From JBAYIE01 sp041665785 (GTDB lineage Bacteria > Bacteroidota > Bacteroidia > UKL13-3): a stretch of DNA of 64,000 nt. The notes under the pieces are model-generated. The model was given only the letters and a program-made list of their open reading frames with translations. It had not been told where the DNA came from and made no database searches. Position numbers and translations under genes: made by a program. Of the stretch, positions 8,628 through 17,246 are shown piece by piece (positions within the stretch are counted from its first letter, which is position 1; each line of letters starts with the position of its first letter). The stretch lies in the NCBI GenBank assembly GCA_041665785.1, contig JBAYIE010000009.1, positions 36,319 to 100,318 on the forward strand, given 5' to 3'.

Positions 8628-9860
8628 TTAAAGTTCGAGGGCAACTTCATTACGTGTCAGGTCTTCCAATACTTCGGGTTTGCGAATCAGGTGTGCCTGA
8701 CCTTTGTACAAGAGCACTTCTGCCGGCCTTACGCGGGCGTTGTAGTTGCTGCTCATGGTAAAACCATAGGCTCCGGCATTGCGGAAACACAGCACATCAC
8801 CCTCATGTACCTCAGTCAGTTTACGATCCCAGCCAAAAGTGTCGGTTTCGCAGATATAGCCTACAACGGTGTAAATCCGTTGTTTACCTAATGGATTGGA
8901 GATATTCACGATATCGTGGTACGCATCATACAACATCGGGCGGATGAGGTGATTCATACCTGAATTTACTCCCACAAATACGGTAGCGGTGGTTTGCTTG
9001 ATCACATTGGCTTTTACCAGAAAATATCCCGATTCGCTAACCAGGTATTTGCCGGGTTCAAACCACAGTTCGAGGTTGCGGCCGTATTCGTTGCAAAAGA
9101 TCTGGAACCGATCGCTGATGGCTTTGCCCAATTCTTCAATATCGGTAGTTACATCGCCTTCTTTGTAAGCCACTTTAAAACCACTCCCGAAATCTATAAA
9201 TTCCAGTTCTTTGAAGTCTTTGGCTGCATCGAATAATATTTCGGCACCCTGAAGAAAGACTCCGGCATCGAGAATATCAGAACCTGTATGCATGTGCAAG
9301 CCGTTCACTTTGATATTGTATGTTTTTACCACACGTAACACATGACGCAACTGGTAAATACTGATCCCGAATTTGGAATCGATATGTCCGGTAGAAATTT
9401 TGGAATTGCCTCCTGCCAGAATATGCGGATTCAGGCGAATACAACAGGGAACGCTGTTGCCATAGGCTGCACCGAAGTGTTCGAGAATAGCGATATTATC
9501 GATATTGATATGTACACCGCTTTCTACAGCTTCCTGAATTTCGGCAAAGGCCACACAATTGGGAGTAAAAATTATTTCTTCCACATTGAATCCGGCACGC
9601 AGACCCAGTTTCAATTCGTTGATAGAAACTGTATCCAATCCACAACCTTCATTGCGCATCAATTGCAAAACAGCTTTGTTGTTGAGGGCTTTACAAGCGT
9701 ATTTTATTTTTACATTCAGCGGTTCAAAAGCTTTCTTCAGACGTTTATATTGAGAAACTATTTTTTCGGCATCATACACATACACAGGCGTACCAAAGGT
9801 TTCAGCAACATCCAGCAGTTTAACTCCGCCGGCAAAATAATCGTCGTTTAAAAGTTCCAT
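8628..9860 (-). CDS. lysA: Diaminopimelate decarboxylase
   Basis: 410 residues from the ATG at 9860, which follows a consensus promoter; an upstream in-frame ATG at 9893 lies inside that promoter and is rejected. The enzyme is a PLP-dependent fold III decarboxylase that makes L-lysine from meso-diaminopimelate. The PLP lysine is K57 in YACKALNN; HMHTGSD, the glycine-rich DFGSGF, CETDTF (catalytic Cys) and GAYGFTMSSNYN are all present. Length is normal. The gene appears to stand alone. Confidence 0.96.
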   Translation of the reverse strand: MELLNDDYFAGGVKLLDVAETFGTPVYVYDAEKIVSQYKRLKKAFEPLNVKIKYACKALNNKAVLQLMRNEGCGLDTVSINELKLGLRAGFNVEEIIFTPNCVAFAEIQEAVESGVHINIDNIAILEHFGAAYGNSVPCCIRLNPHILAGGNSKISTGHIDSKFGISIYQLRHVLRVVKTYNIKVNGLHMHTGSDILDAGVFLQGAEILFDAAKDFKELEFIDFGSGFKVAYKEGDVTTDIEELGKAISDRFQIFCNEYGRNLELWFEPGKYLVSESGYFLVKANVIKQTTATVFVGVNSGMNHLIRPMLYDAYHDIVNISNPLGKQRIYTVVGYICETDTFGWDRKLTEVHEGDVLCFRNAGAYGFTMSSNYNARVRPAEVLLYKGQAHLIRKPEVLEDLTRNEVALEL

Positions 9861-9879
9861 GAAAATAAAAATTAGGCAG

Positions 9880-9910
9880 CGAAAATAAGGCAAAAGACAG
9901 AATTGCCAAA
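9880..9910 (-). promoter_or_regulatory. Promoter of lysA (Bacteroidetes consensus)
   Basis: On the minus strand TTTG (9910-9907) is followed by a 19-nt spacer and TATTTTCG (9887-9880). This fits the -33/-7 pattern of Bacteroidetes primary sigma promoters and predicts a start about 12 nt upstream of the lysA ATG at 9860. Confidence 0.75.
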
Positions 9911-9932
9911 GGTTAGCGTTTGTTCGTGAAGA

Positions 9933-10541
9933 TTACTTCGATTTATAATCTCCGCGTTTCCAGGCTTTAAAAAATTCATCCCAGGCAAAAGGATCGAAGA
10001 GGCGTTGCGGTGGAAGTTGGCCGTTGTAATAATAATTGCGCGATTGTTGTTGAAAATAATAACGTCCGTTTTCTGAACCATCCATGGGCAAATCATATGT
10101 ACTGCGCCGTGTATTATAACGCGCACTGGCCATAGCCTGATCAGGTATTTTTGCCTTTACAAAATAGTAATTGAATTCTTCCAGCGTTGGCCATCCTCTG
10201 ATAACTGTTTCGGGAAGGTAAAAGGTATCTTCAGCCAAGGGTTGAATAATGGAATAACGATATGATTTAAGGTTGTTAGGAATAACGCGTTCAGCAGTTT
10301 TTGCGCCAATGTAGCTGAACAGGATAGTGTCTCCTTTTCGCGCAACAAAAGAGAAAAATCCTCCAGGATCGGTATAGGTTCCCTTGCCGGTATTTTTAAT
10401 CCGGATAGAAACCAGCGGAAGGGCACGCAAACTGTCGGCAGTAACTACCATACCCGAGAATTGCACCAGGTCATTATCTTGTTGGGCACGGGCTGTTTGA
10501 AAAGCAAATAGGAGCAGGAGTAGTGGAGTAATTAATTTCAT
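9933..10541 (-). CDS. Secreted protein with carboxypeptidase-regulatory-like domain
   Basis: 202 residues from the ATG at 10541, which overlaps the chrA stop codon (TGATG); an ATG 27 nt upstream is possible but would precede the signal peptide. The signal peptide is residues 1-19 (FQTARAQ). Residues about 28-105 form a carboxypeptidase regulatory-like beta sandwich: FSGMVVTADSLRALPLVSI, then GTYTDPGGFFSFVARKGDTI and FSYIG. Similar domains open TonB-dependent receptors, but no barrel follows here. The C-terminal 95 residues are rich in Tyr, Arg and Asn with no motif I recognise. It may act in the periplasm or on the surface. Confidence 0.75.
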   Translation of the reverse strand: MKLITPLLLLLFAFQTARAQQDNDLVQFSGMVVTADSLRALPLVSIRIKNTGKGTYTDPGGFFSFVARKGDTILFSYIGAKTAERVIPNNLKSYRYSIIQPLAEDTFYLPETVIRGWPTLEEFNYYFVKAKIPDQAMASARYNTRRSTYDLPMDGSENGRYYFQQQSRNYYYNGQLPPQRLFDPFAWDEFFKAWKRGDYKSK

Positions 10542-11734
10542 CAATAAAGAATGCCTAAAGCCATACAAATGATAACAACGACAGGATTGGGTATTTTAGT
10601 CGTCAAAAGTACAAATAATGTTCCCAAAAGTACCGACATATTCATTTCATTTACCTCAACCGGTCGAAAAAGCAGGTAAGCCGATGAGATCACCAAACCT
10701 GCTGAAGTGGCGTTAATTCCTTCAATGGCGTTCTTAACCGGAGAGAACCTTTTTACCTGAGCCCAGATCGGATACACAAAAAAGATTAAAAAAGTTCCCG
10801 GTAAAAATATTCCTACTGTCCCGATTATAGCACCCAGGATCTGGCCAAAACCATTCCAGTCTTTGAGGATCATTGCACCGGTGAAGGTAGAGATACTGAA
10901 CACGGGTCCTGGAATGGCCTGCAACACTCCCACACCGAGCAGAAATTCATTCGGGCTGAGGTATTGTTTGAATTCCACAAATTGATTGTACATCATGGGA
11001 ATTAATACATGTCCGCCTCCAAACACTATGCTTCCGTAACGATATGTATTTTCGAACAACAGAATGCCTTTGTTGTGTGTGATGGCACCTAAAATAGCGG
11101 CGAGGAAAAAGACACCAACGAACAAAAAGAAATTCCCCCAGGGAACATGCCGGATCCGTTTAACATCCGTGATGTCGGCATGGTTAAAGAAATTAGATAC
11201 TATTCCTCCCAACAGCAACAGCACCGGAAAAATAACTGGTGTGGTAAACCAGATTCCGGCAAAAGCCGATACAATCATGAGGATCCAATGATACGAACGG
11301 GTAACAAACAGCCCTTTGAATTTGTAGGCTGCATAAATGATAAAGCCAACCGCCATGGGTTGAATGTATTTGAGGAAATCGAGTTTCGGATTGTACAAAT
11401 CAAACCGGTAAATCAATACCGCAAGAATAGTCATCAGAATAGAGGCCGGTAAGACCCAAACGGCCAGTCCCAGAAATGCACCCAACGGTCCGCCATTTTT
11501 ATACGAAATGGCCGTGATCATTTGTGTGGATGTGGGACCGGGCATCATCTGACACAGCGATGTGATTTCCTTGAGTTCAGGTTCGGTCAGGTATTTCCGT
11601 TTGAGTACAAATTTTTTATGAAACTGGGTAATATGTACTTGCGGACCACCAAACGCGGTTAGCGCGATGCCAAGAACATCGAGCAAAAAGGCTCCTGATA
11701 CAAAGCGGCGAGTTCGGGATTTGCGTAATGCCAT
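10541..11734 (-). CDS. chrA: Chromate transporter (CHR family)
   Basis: 397-residue long-chain CHR protein with two homologous halves. The first half has AFGGPQVHITQFH and MMPGPTSTQM; the second has FGGGHVLIPMM and QAIPGPVFSISTF, the duplicated family signature. About ten hydrophobic segments follow. Family members export chromate, although many homologues have no tested role. It has its own consensus promoter (11751-11780) and is translationally coupled to the small secreted protein downstream. Confidence 0.92.
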   Translation of the reverse strand: MALRKSRTRRFVSGAFLLDVLGIALTAFGGPQVHITQFHKKFVLKRKYLTEPELKEITSLCQMMPGPTSTQMITAISYKNGGPLGAFLGLAVWVLPASILMTILAVLIYRFDLYNPKLDFLKYIQPMAVGFIIYAAYKFKGLFVTRSYHWILMIVSAFAGIWFTTPVIFPVLLLLGGIVSNFFNHADITDVKRIRHVPWGNFFLFVGVFFLAAILGAITHNKGILLFENTYRYGSIVFGGGHVLIPMMYNQFVEFKQYLSPNEFLLGVGVLQAIPGPVFSISTFTGAMILKDWNGFGQILGAIIGTVGIFLPGTFLIFFVYPIWAQVKRFSPVKNAIEGINATSAGLVISSAYLLFRPVEVNEMNMSVLLGTLFVLLTTKIPNPVVVIICMALGILY

Positions 11735-11750
11735 CCGGTATTGAAAAGAT

Positions 11751-11780
11751 CAAACATATCAAATTCGGGTGATAAAACAA
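11751..11780 (-). promoter_or_regulatory. Promoter of chrA
   Basis: Minus-strand TTG (11780-11778), 19-nt spacer, TATGTTTG (11758-11751): a full match to the Bacteroidetes -33/-7 pattern, 17 nt before the ATG. Confidence 0.75.
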
Positions 11781-11841
11781 CAGTTTGTATGAAGGGATTG
11801 ACTTTCAAAGGGATTTTAAGGACACCCAATGCAGAATCAGC

Positions 11842-12165
11842 TTAAATGGTTTCAGCCAGATTTTTGGCCATGCTGAATACGCCTTCTTCGCGAAGAGTAG
11901 CCCTTGCTTCGAGCAATGAACCGTTTAAAAATGAGGCAAAATAAGGTAGGGCGTTAACCCCGGCCAGTTTGCGGATTTTGGGTGCATCTTCTGAATGCAT
12001 ACATAAAAACACGACAGAACTTAATTCCGGTTTGTTGGATATTTTCTCGAAACGTGGCTTAAACAAGCGACAACTGCCGCACCAGTTAGCCACAAACATA
12101 ACCATCACTTTAGGTGTTGTCTGCAGTATTTGCAACGCTTTGTCTTCGTCGAGGTGCTTAATCAT
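11842..12165 (-). CDS. Thioredoxin family protein
   Basis: 107-residue single-domain thioredoxin-like protein. The active site reads ANWCGSCRLFKPRF, i.e. CGSC instead of the usual CGPC, and the cis-proline loop is NALPYFASF near residue 84. No signal peptide is visible, so it is probably a cytosolic thiol-disulfide protein. The CGSC motif and low similarity elsewhere suggest a specialised thioredoxin, not the main one. A promoter-like sequence lies just upstream, next to the terminator of the neighbouring gene. Confidence 0.88.
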   Translation of the reverse strand: MIKHLDEDKALQILQTTPKVMVMFVANWCGSCRLFKPRFEKISNKPELSSVVFLCMHSEDAPKIRKLAGVNALPYFASFLNGSLLEARATLREEGVFSMAKNLAETI

Positions 12166-12173
12166 AGCTTTTG

Positions 12174-12203
12174 CAAAGGTAATAGGTAAACCGCTTGGTT
12201 AAA
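12174..12203 (-). promoter_or_regulatory. Likely promoter of the thioredoxin gene
   Basis: Minus-strand TTT (12203-12201), 19-nt spacer and TACCTTTG (12181-12174), 8 nt before the ATG at 12165. The -33 is TTT, not TTG. It falls inside the T-tract of the upstream gene's terminator. Confidence 0.5.
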
Positions 12204-12232
12204 AAAAATGCTCTCCTTTCGGAGAGCATTTT
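12201..12232 (-). terminator. Rho-independent terminator of the DUF6588-like gene
   Basis: Stem ATGCTCTCC (12208-12216) with GGAGAGCAT (12221-12229) around a TTTC loop, followed on the minus strand by eight T (12208-12201). It lies 20 nt past the stop codon at 12252. Confidence 0.85.
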
Positions 12233-12251
12233 AAGGAGTGAATTCCGGTTT

Positions 12252-13379
12252 TTATAATTTAAATGGAACAATCGATTGCAGGTTGAGTCCTACACCAACA
12301 GAAGCCATATTGTATGCAGCAAAAGTGTAATCTCCGTGAAGGGTCAACAACAGTAATTTAAGACGAATACCAACAGTTGCACGCACACCGCTGTTTTTGC
12401 CGGAGATATCGATCGGGTCAGTAATGGTAATTACTTTAGCTGGTTTACCTTGTCCGGGTCCAGGACTTGTAGCCGTGGCTATATCATTTGGTCCGGTAAT
12501 CGGGTAATCTCCTTTCAGGGCCAAAGAAACATTGGAATGCTGGTAACCTAATCCAAGATAAGGAGTTAACGGTCCGAGTTTTTTAGAAATCAATACATTG
12601 ATGGTCCAGGCAGAACCGGTGAATACAATTTTTTGATTATCGAAAGCTGGTAAGCCTGCTGGTTTATAAACATTGGTATCGGCATCCGGTTGTAGTCCAT
12701 TCTTGCCAAATGCAAATTCAGCATCGAGTGATGTATAACCAAACATAGCCGAAAGATCGAATGGCATTTCTTTAATTCCCGGAATCCACTGTTTGAAATC
12801 GTGTTTCACTGCAAAACCAAATAATCCAATACTGATATCACCCGCTTTGATGGTTGGTAAATAGCGAATACCCAGTTCGGTCCCGAATCCCACACCAACT
12901 TGAAACTGCATGGTTGGCACAGGAAAGAAAGTAAGACCTGCGCCCGGAGGTAATACAAAAGAAGTAAGTGGGGTATCGTTACCGGTAAATGGACTCTTTT
13001 CCACTAATTCAACTGTTGGTCCATCGCCACTGCCAAAAACAGTAGGTGCTTCCGATGACTCTCCTGATTTCAGTCGCAGTTTATTCAGACCAAGGGTGGC
13101 TACATCGTATATTTTATCGGCATCTGGGGCAAACGCAAGATTTCCTGAAAAGGTAAGGTCAAATCCACCAATACCATGTGGTTTGGCGGTTTGGAACCAA
13201 CCACCGTTTAATCCGGCACCAAATGATTTCATCATCGGTCCCATATAGGCATTCATCAATAAATTGGCATCGCTGACACCACCACGTAATAAAGTAGCGG
13301 CATCACCCTGAGCACGCAAGTCGCTTGCAGTAAAGAAACTTAAAGCGCTGATACTTAAAATTAGTATTCGTTTTTTCAT
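12252..13379 (-). CDS. DUF6588-like outer-membrane beta-barrel protein
   Basis: 375 residues with a signal peptide (1-23, ending LRAQ). The rest is rich in alternating beta strands, with GGVSDANLLMNAYMGPMMKS near 32 and a final strand ending PFKL, as expected of an outer-membrane barrel. I assign it to the DUF6588 group from overall resemblance; this is less sure than the barrel call. It is monocistronic, with a consensus promoter (13396-13425) and a strong terminator. No substrate can be inferred. Confidence 0.75.
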   Translation of the reverse strand: MKKRILILSISALSFFTASDLRAQGDAATLLRGGVSDANLLMNAYMGPMMKSFGAGLNGGWFQTAKPHGIGGFDLTFSGNLAFAPDADKIYDVATLGLNKLRLKSGESSEAPTVFGSGDGPTVELVEKSPFTGNDTPLTSFVLPPGAGLTFFPVPTMQFQVGVGFGTELGIRYLPTIKAGDISIGLFGFAVKHDFKQWIPGIKEMPFDLSAMFGYTSLDAEFAFGKNGLQPDADTNVYKPAGLPAFDNQKIVFTGSAWTINVLISKKLGPLTPYLGLGYQHSNVSLALKGDYPITGPNDIATATSPGPGQGKPAKVITITDPIDISGKNSGVRATVGIRLKLLLLTLHGDYTFAAYNMASVGVGLNLQSIVPFKL

Positions 13380-13395
13380 AGCATTGAATTTATTG

Positions 13396-13425
13396 TAAAA
13401 ATAAAATTACAAATGGAAATTGCAA
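13396..13425 (-). promoter_or_regulatory. Promoter of the DUF6588-like gene
   Basis: Minus-strand TTG (13425-13423), 19-nt spacer, TATTTTTA (13403-13396); one mismatch to TAnnTTTG. It lies 17 nt before the ATG. Confidence 0.65.
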
Positions 13426-13483
13426 GTACTCCCCGTTAAAATGGTTGAAAACAGTATAAGTGAACGGGAAAGGGGTATGAGTA

Positions 13484-13617
13484 TTGGTTAATGGTTATTA
13501 CGTTATTTAGATTTAGTTCTCTGGTTAGCTACTTCGCCCGCTTTCGCTGCGCTTCAGCGAGGCAAGTACTTCGTAATTATGTCCACCTTCGATAAAGCTA
13601 TAGTGGATGATATGATT
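13484..13617. repeat. Solo copies of two repeat families that are amplified near 55-60 kb
   Basis: In the 394-nt gap between the DUF6588-like gene and the CoA-transferase. Positions 13484-13500 carry GGTTAATGGTTATT, the unit expanded at 54971-55041 and 60283-60350. Positions 13579-13617 hold one 39-nt unit with TCCACCTTCG and GTGGATGATAT, matching the four-copy tandem at 60409-60564. No gene is supported here. TATTTTTG at 13749-13756 may be the -7 element of the next gene. Confidence 0.75.
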
Positions 13618-13773
13618 ATGTTACCTGAATGTCGACAACTTCGCAATTCGTAATTTGTACTTCGTAAGAACAATTCTTGATTCCGGTCAGTTCCGCAAAG
13701 CCAAATCCTGATTGTTTTCGAAAAACCTATGCTTGCAAAAGGAAGCTGTATTTTTGCGTAATAATTCTGCCAT

Positions 13774-15084
13774 ATGCCTCCCATCAGTTATTCTACCTTT
13801 TCTAAACCAAAATATGTAAGTCCTGAAGAAGCCGTAAGTCTGGTGCAATCCGGTCAACGCGTATTTCTGCATGGCAGTTCTGCAACGCCCGATGTGTTGA
13901 TCGAAGCCTTATACAACCGGTATCAGGAATTGCGCAATGTTGAGCTGGTAAGTATCAGTACGTTTAGCAAAACCAATTTTGCCGATCCCAAATACCAGGG
14001 CAGCTTTTATTTCAATTCCCTGTTTACTTCCGAAAGTACACGGGCAGTAGTCAATGGCCCCAATGGAGATTATATTCCCGTTTTTTTGAGTGAAATTCCT
14101 AAACTCTTTCGCGAAAATTACCTGCCCATTGATGTAGCTTTTGTGCACCTGTCGCCTCCCGATAAAAATGGATTTTGTTCGCTCGGGACTTCTGTAGACG
14201 TAGCACGTGCTGCTACCGAAACAGCCAAACTGGTAATTGCCCAGATCAACCCCAATATGCCACGCGTACACGGTGCCGGGTTTATACATGTGAGTCGAAT
14301 TCATAAAATGGTATGGGTAGATGAACCCTTGCATGAAGTGGATTACAGCAATGGTACGGATGATGTTGCCTCACAAATCGGAAAGAATGTTGCCGGATTG
14401 ATTGAAGACGGAGCTACCTTACAAATGGGTATCGGGAAAATTCCCGATCTCGTTTTAAAAAACCTCACCAACCATAAAGACCTGGGAATACATACCGAGA
14501 TGTTTTCGGATGGAGTAATTCCTTTGATCGAATCGGGTGTGATCAACAATAGACTGAAACGACTCAACACCGGCCGGTTGGTTACAGGCTTTTTAATCGG
14601 AACCCGCAAGCTTTATGATTTTGTCGACGATAATCCGATTGTAAACGCATTGGATATTTCTTACGTGAACGATGCCAGTATCATCCGGCAAAATCCCAAA
14701 GCTACGTCCATCAACAGTGCTATTGAAATTGATCTTACCGGACAGGTCTGCGCTGATTCCATCGGTACCTATCAGTTCAGTGGCATAGGCGGACAAATGG
14801 ATTTTATTCGCGGTGCGTCTTTATCTGCAGGAGGTAAACCAATCATTGCCATGCCATCGTGTACCTCAAAAGGAATTTCGCGTCTGGTACCCGAACTCAA
14901 ACCCGGTGCGGGTGTAGTTACTACACGCGGACATGTGCACTGGGTTGTAACCGAATACGGTGTGGTGAATTTATACGGAAAGAATATGGAGCAACGGGCA
15001 CGTATGCTCATCGATATTGCACATCCCGATCACCGCGAAATGTTGGAGAAGGCGTATTTTGAGAGGTTTAAGAAGTTGAAGTAG
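13774..15084 (+). CDS. Acetyl-CoA hydrolase/transferase family protein (4-hydroxybutyrate CoA-transferase-like)
   Basis: 436 residues, the usual size for a class I CoA-transferase of the 4-hydroxybutyrate/acetate group. Seen: VFLHGSSATPDVLIEAL near 30, HLSPPDKNGFCSLG near 127, LQMGIGKIPDLVL near 218, the GIGGQMDFIRGA loop near 336 and VVTEYGVVNLYGK near 390. These are the CoA-binding and oxyanion-hole regions; the catalytic glutamate is probably in the SDGVIPLIESG region near 255. It likely moves CoA between acetyl-CoA and a short-chain acid, or hydrolyses acetyl-CoA. It stands alone, with TATTTTTG 17 nt before the ATG. Confidence 0.9.
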   Translation: MPPISYSTFSKPKYVSPEEAVSLVQSGQRVFLHGSSATPDVLIEALYNRYQELRNVELVSISTFSKTNFADPKYQGSFYFNSLFTSESTRAVVNGPNGDYIPVFLSEIPKLFRENYLPIDVAFVHLSPPDKNGFCSLGTSVDVARAATETAKLVIAQINPNMPRVHGAGFIHVSRIHKMVWVDEPLHEVDYSNGTDDVASQIGKNVAGLIEDGATLQMGIGKIPDLVLKNLTNHKDLGIHTEMFSDGVIPLIESGVINNRLKRLNTGRLVTGFLIGTRKLYDFVDDNPIVNALDISYVNDASIIRQNPKATSINSAIEIDLTGQVCADSIGTYQFSGIGGQMDFIRGASLSAGGKPIIAMPSCTSKGISRLVPELKPGAGVVTTRGHVHWVVTEYGVVNLYGKNMEQRARMLIDIAHPDHREMLEKAYFERFKKLK

Positions 15085-15217
15085 GCAGAATATTCACACC
15101 GGTTCGCTCCACTGATTTCTTGCACCTGGCAATTACAAAATATTTAGAACAATTCCGGATAAATCCATTTAAGGTATTTTAATATCTGGCTTTTCATTCA
15201 ATCATTAACTTGGTTGT

Positions 15218-16198
15218 ATGAAATGGAAAGTAATCCTGTTTCTTTTATCGGCATTTTCAGGTAAAATATTAAATGCACAGGCATTACAAAATAGTTATCT
15301 AAAAGGTACGCCAAAGTATTACAAAACCCGATGTCCGCGGCCGGCATTTCGATTGATCAGTCATGCCAACAACGATACCATCTGTTCGGGTACAAAAGTT
15401 TCCATCATAAATCTGGCAGATTCGATCGGGCAAACAGACCCTTCAGATACACCAACACGTAAGACAATTATTGATTGGGGGGATGGGGCTTTTTCGGTTG
15501 TTATAGGCAGGCGTGATACTGCGCACCATTCATATGGCATTGGAACGGCAACAAATTACTTGACCGTGATAGGCTTAGATGAAGATCCGATGACCGGTGT
15601 GAGTACTTGCTTACCGGTATTTTTTCCAGATACAATGATTGGTCAGCAAGTCATTCGTTTACATGTATTGGCTGTTGAATCAGTCAATATATTTGGAAAG
15701 AGGTTTGCTCCCTTGAACGATACTTGTGATTATTATGTGACCAATGAGGTTGGAATTACTTACCAGTGGAGTATTGATAAAGGTGTGTTGCTATCCCGTA
15801 CCGACAGCAATGTAGTTAAAGTCCGATTGCCTGAAGAAAATACAACATGTACAATTAGAGTGGAAAAAACTAATAACAAAGGATGTTCCGGAACAGATGC
15901 ACTTAATATTACAGTTGGTACAACCGGTATAGAAGATGATAAGGAATTAGAATCTGCAATGGTTTATCCTAATCCGGCAACCCATAACATTTACTTTTCT
16001 ATCAACCTAAAATATGCAACTAAGATCAAGGTAATAATTTATGATATACTGGGGCAAGAAGTTTCAATACAATCATTTTCACTACCTGCAGGCGAATCGA
16101 CACGTTCCGTTGTACTGGAAAAGGCTTTATCAGGAATGTATTTCATGAAACTGGAAACAAAGGAAGAAGAGAAGGTGATTAAATTTTTCGTGGATTGA
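15218..16198 (+). CDS. T9SS cargo protein with PKD-like region and C-terminal sorting domain
   Basis: 326 residues with an N-terminal signal peptide (about 1-20, ending LNAQ). The middle is Cys-containing and beta-rich; DWGDGAFSVVIGR near 87 resembles a PKD WDFGDG core. The last 80 residues form a type A T9SS sorting domain: YPNPATHNIYFS, then YDILGQEVS and ALSGMYFMKLE, ending KVIKFFVD. It is thus expected to cross the outer membrane through T9SS and stay on the surface or be released. The mature function is unknown. Confidence 0.85.
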   Translation: MKWKVILFLLSAFSGKILNAQALQNSYLKGTPKYYKTRCPRPAFRLISHANNDTICSGTKVSIINLADSIGQTDPSDTPTRKTIIDWGDGAFSVVIGRRDTAHHSYGIGTATNYLTVIGLDEDPMTGVSTCLPVFFPDTMIGQQVIRLHVLAVESVNIFGKRFAPLNDTCDYYVTNEVGITYQWSIDKGVLLSRTDSNVVKVRLPEENTTCTIRVEKTNNKGCSGTDALNITVGTTGIEDDKELESAMVYPNPATHNIYFSINLKYATKIKVIIYDILGQEVSIQSFSLPAGESTRSVVLEKALSGMYFMKLETKEEEKVIKFFVD

Positions 16199-16357
16199 AA
16201 TTCTTCCGAATACTTCTCGTCCTGAAAAATCGGTTTTCAATAAATTTATTGAAGAAAGTTGAATATAAGTGTGATAGTGAGTGCGGGTGTGAATGTGGAG
16301 GTACAAAATGAGTATTGAGCCTTTCGCACTCAATACTTACTCTCGAACTCATTTTGT

Positions 16358-16590
16358 GATCCCGCCGGGACTTCCCGATTGCGTTGCTGTAGTTCGTTCC
16401 TCACACAGCAACTGATGCGGGATAAACCTGCCCGACTTCGTCATTCAGGCGGGCTTCTCGTCCCAATTTGGCTTTAAACAAAGAAGGATTTAGGTGGTGA
16501 TCCGCTGGGACTTCCCGCTAACATTGTTGTAGCTCGTTCCTCGCACAACAATTGTTGCGGGATAAACTTCTCGTCCCAATTTGGCATAAT
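16358..16590 (-). repeat. Two tandem repeats that each carry a tRNA-Lys 3'-end-like block
   Basis: Two imperfect copies, about 16358-16475 and 16499-16590. Read on the minus strand each ends in GTCCC(A/G)GCGG(G)ATCAC, like the T-arm and acceptor 3' strand of the tRNA-Lys gene just upstream in transcription order, preceded by a hairpin with a GAGGAACGA(A/G)CTAC core. Both copies begin with GCCAAATTGGGACGAGAAG. They lie immediately past the tRNA terminator. No coding potential is seen in 16199-16592. Confidence 0.75.
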
Positions 16591-16592
16591 GC

Positions 16593-16619
16593 AAAAAAGA
16601 CGACAAAGTCGTCTTTTTT
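16593..16619 (-). terminator. Terminator of tRNA-Lys
   Basis: Perfect 12-bp stem AAAAAAGACGAC (16593-16604) and GTCGTCTTTTTT (16608-16619) with an AAA loop. It starts 5 nt past the tRNA 3' end and gives a T-tract on either strand. Confidence 0.85.
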
Positions 16620-16624
16620 AGATG

Positions 16625-16697
16625 TGATCCCGCTGGGACTCGAACCCAGGACCCCTACATTAAAAGTGTAATGCTCTACCAACTGAGCTACGGAATC
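16625..16697 (-). tRNA. tRNA-Lys (anticodon TTT)
   Basis: 73-nt cloverleaf. Acceptor GATTCCG/CGGGATC (one T-G pair) with discriminator A, D-stem GCTC/GAGC, anticodon loop CTTTTAA on stem TTACA/TGTAG, and T-arm CTGGG-TTCGAGT-CCCAG. The CCA end is not encoded. A consensus promoter (16744-16774) and a terminator bracket it, so it is a single-gene unit. Confidence 0.96.
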
Positions 16698-16743
16698 ATC
16701 TTCCCGCTTGATTTTGCAGGGTTGGAATTCCTACAACGGGCTG

Positions 16744-16774
16744 CAAAAATAAAACGATAATTCAATTCAACAAA
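16744..16774 (-). promoter_or_regulatory. Promoter of tRNA-Lys
   Basis: Minus-strand TTTG (16774-16771), 19-nt spacer, TATTTTTG (16751-16744): full match to the Bacteroidetes pattern, predicting a leader of about 40 nt. Confidence 0.8.
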
Positions 16775-17246
16775 TCCGAACCGTTCTTTTTTGGAAGAAT
16801 TTTCACCATCCTTAGACAGTCAGGGTGTTAGCCTGTAAATTTCTTTTTCAGTTTTGCCTTAATGCTGGATTTGCCTTAGGGATTGTCCTTATTCGAAAAA
16901 GGAGGGGCAACAACTTTTTTTAATGTAATAGTTGTTTGCTCTAAAAAGAATGAATAGCATGTTACACTTTTCAAATAAATTCATGGGTAACTTTTATTGC
17001 TTTTTAATAGTCATTCTGGATTATCGCGCATTCGACATTTTTGATTCACTGTTCAAACCCATTCGAAAAGATTGACGCACGGCATGAATACCCTGTATTT
17101 ATGAATATTGTCAGCTAATTAGCTGGAATAAAATCACACGCTAAACTGCCTAGGGTCAGTCATGCATTATGACACAATTATTACACTTGAATGGTTTTTT
17201 AAGTCTGGGAAATTCTATGTAACACCTCTCAGTTTAATTCATCAAT
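16775..17246. other. Intergenic region with no recognised feature
   Basis: AT-rich spacer between the tRNA-Lys promoter and the small T9SS cargo gene at 17247. I see no gene, tRNA or clear TAnnTTTG element in it; it must contain the promoter of the following genes. Confidence 0.6.

Noticed and set aside
9861..9893. Upstream ATG for lysA
   Set aside because: It would place the start inside the promoter -7 element, and the extra residues do not fit LysA.
13554..13872. Two short minus-strand open frames
   Set aside because: They overlap the repeat copy and the start of the CoA-transferase gene in the opposite sense.
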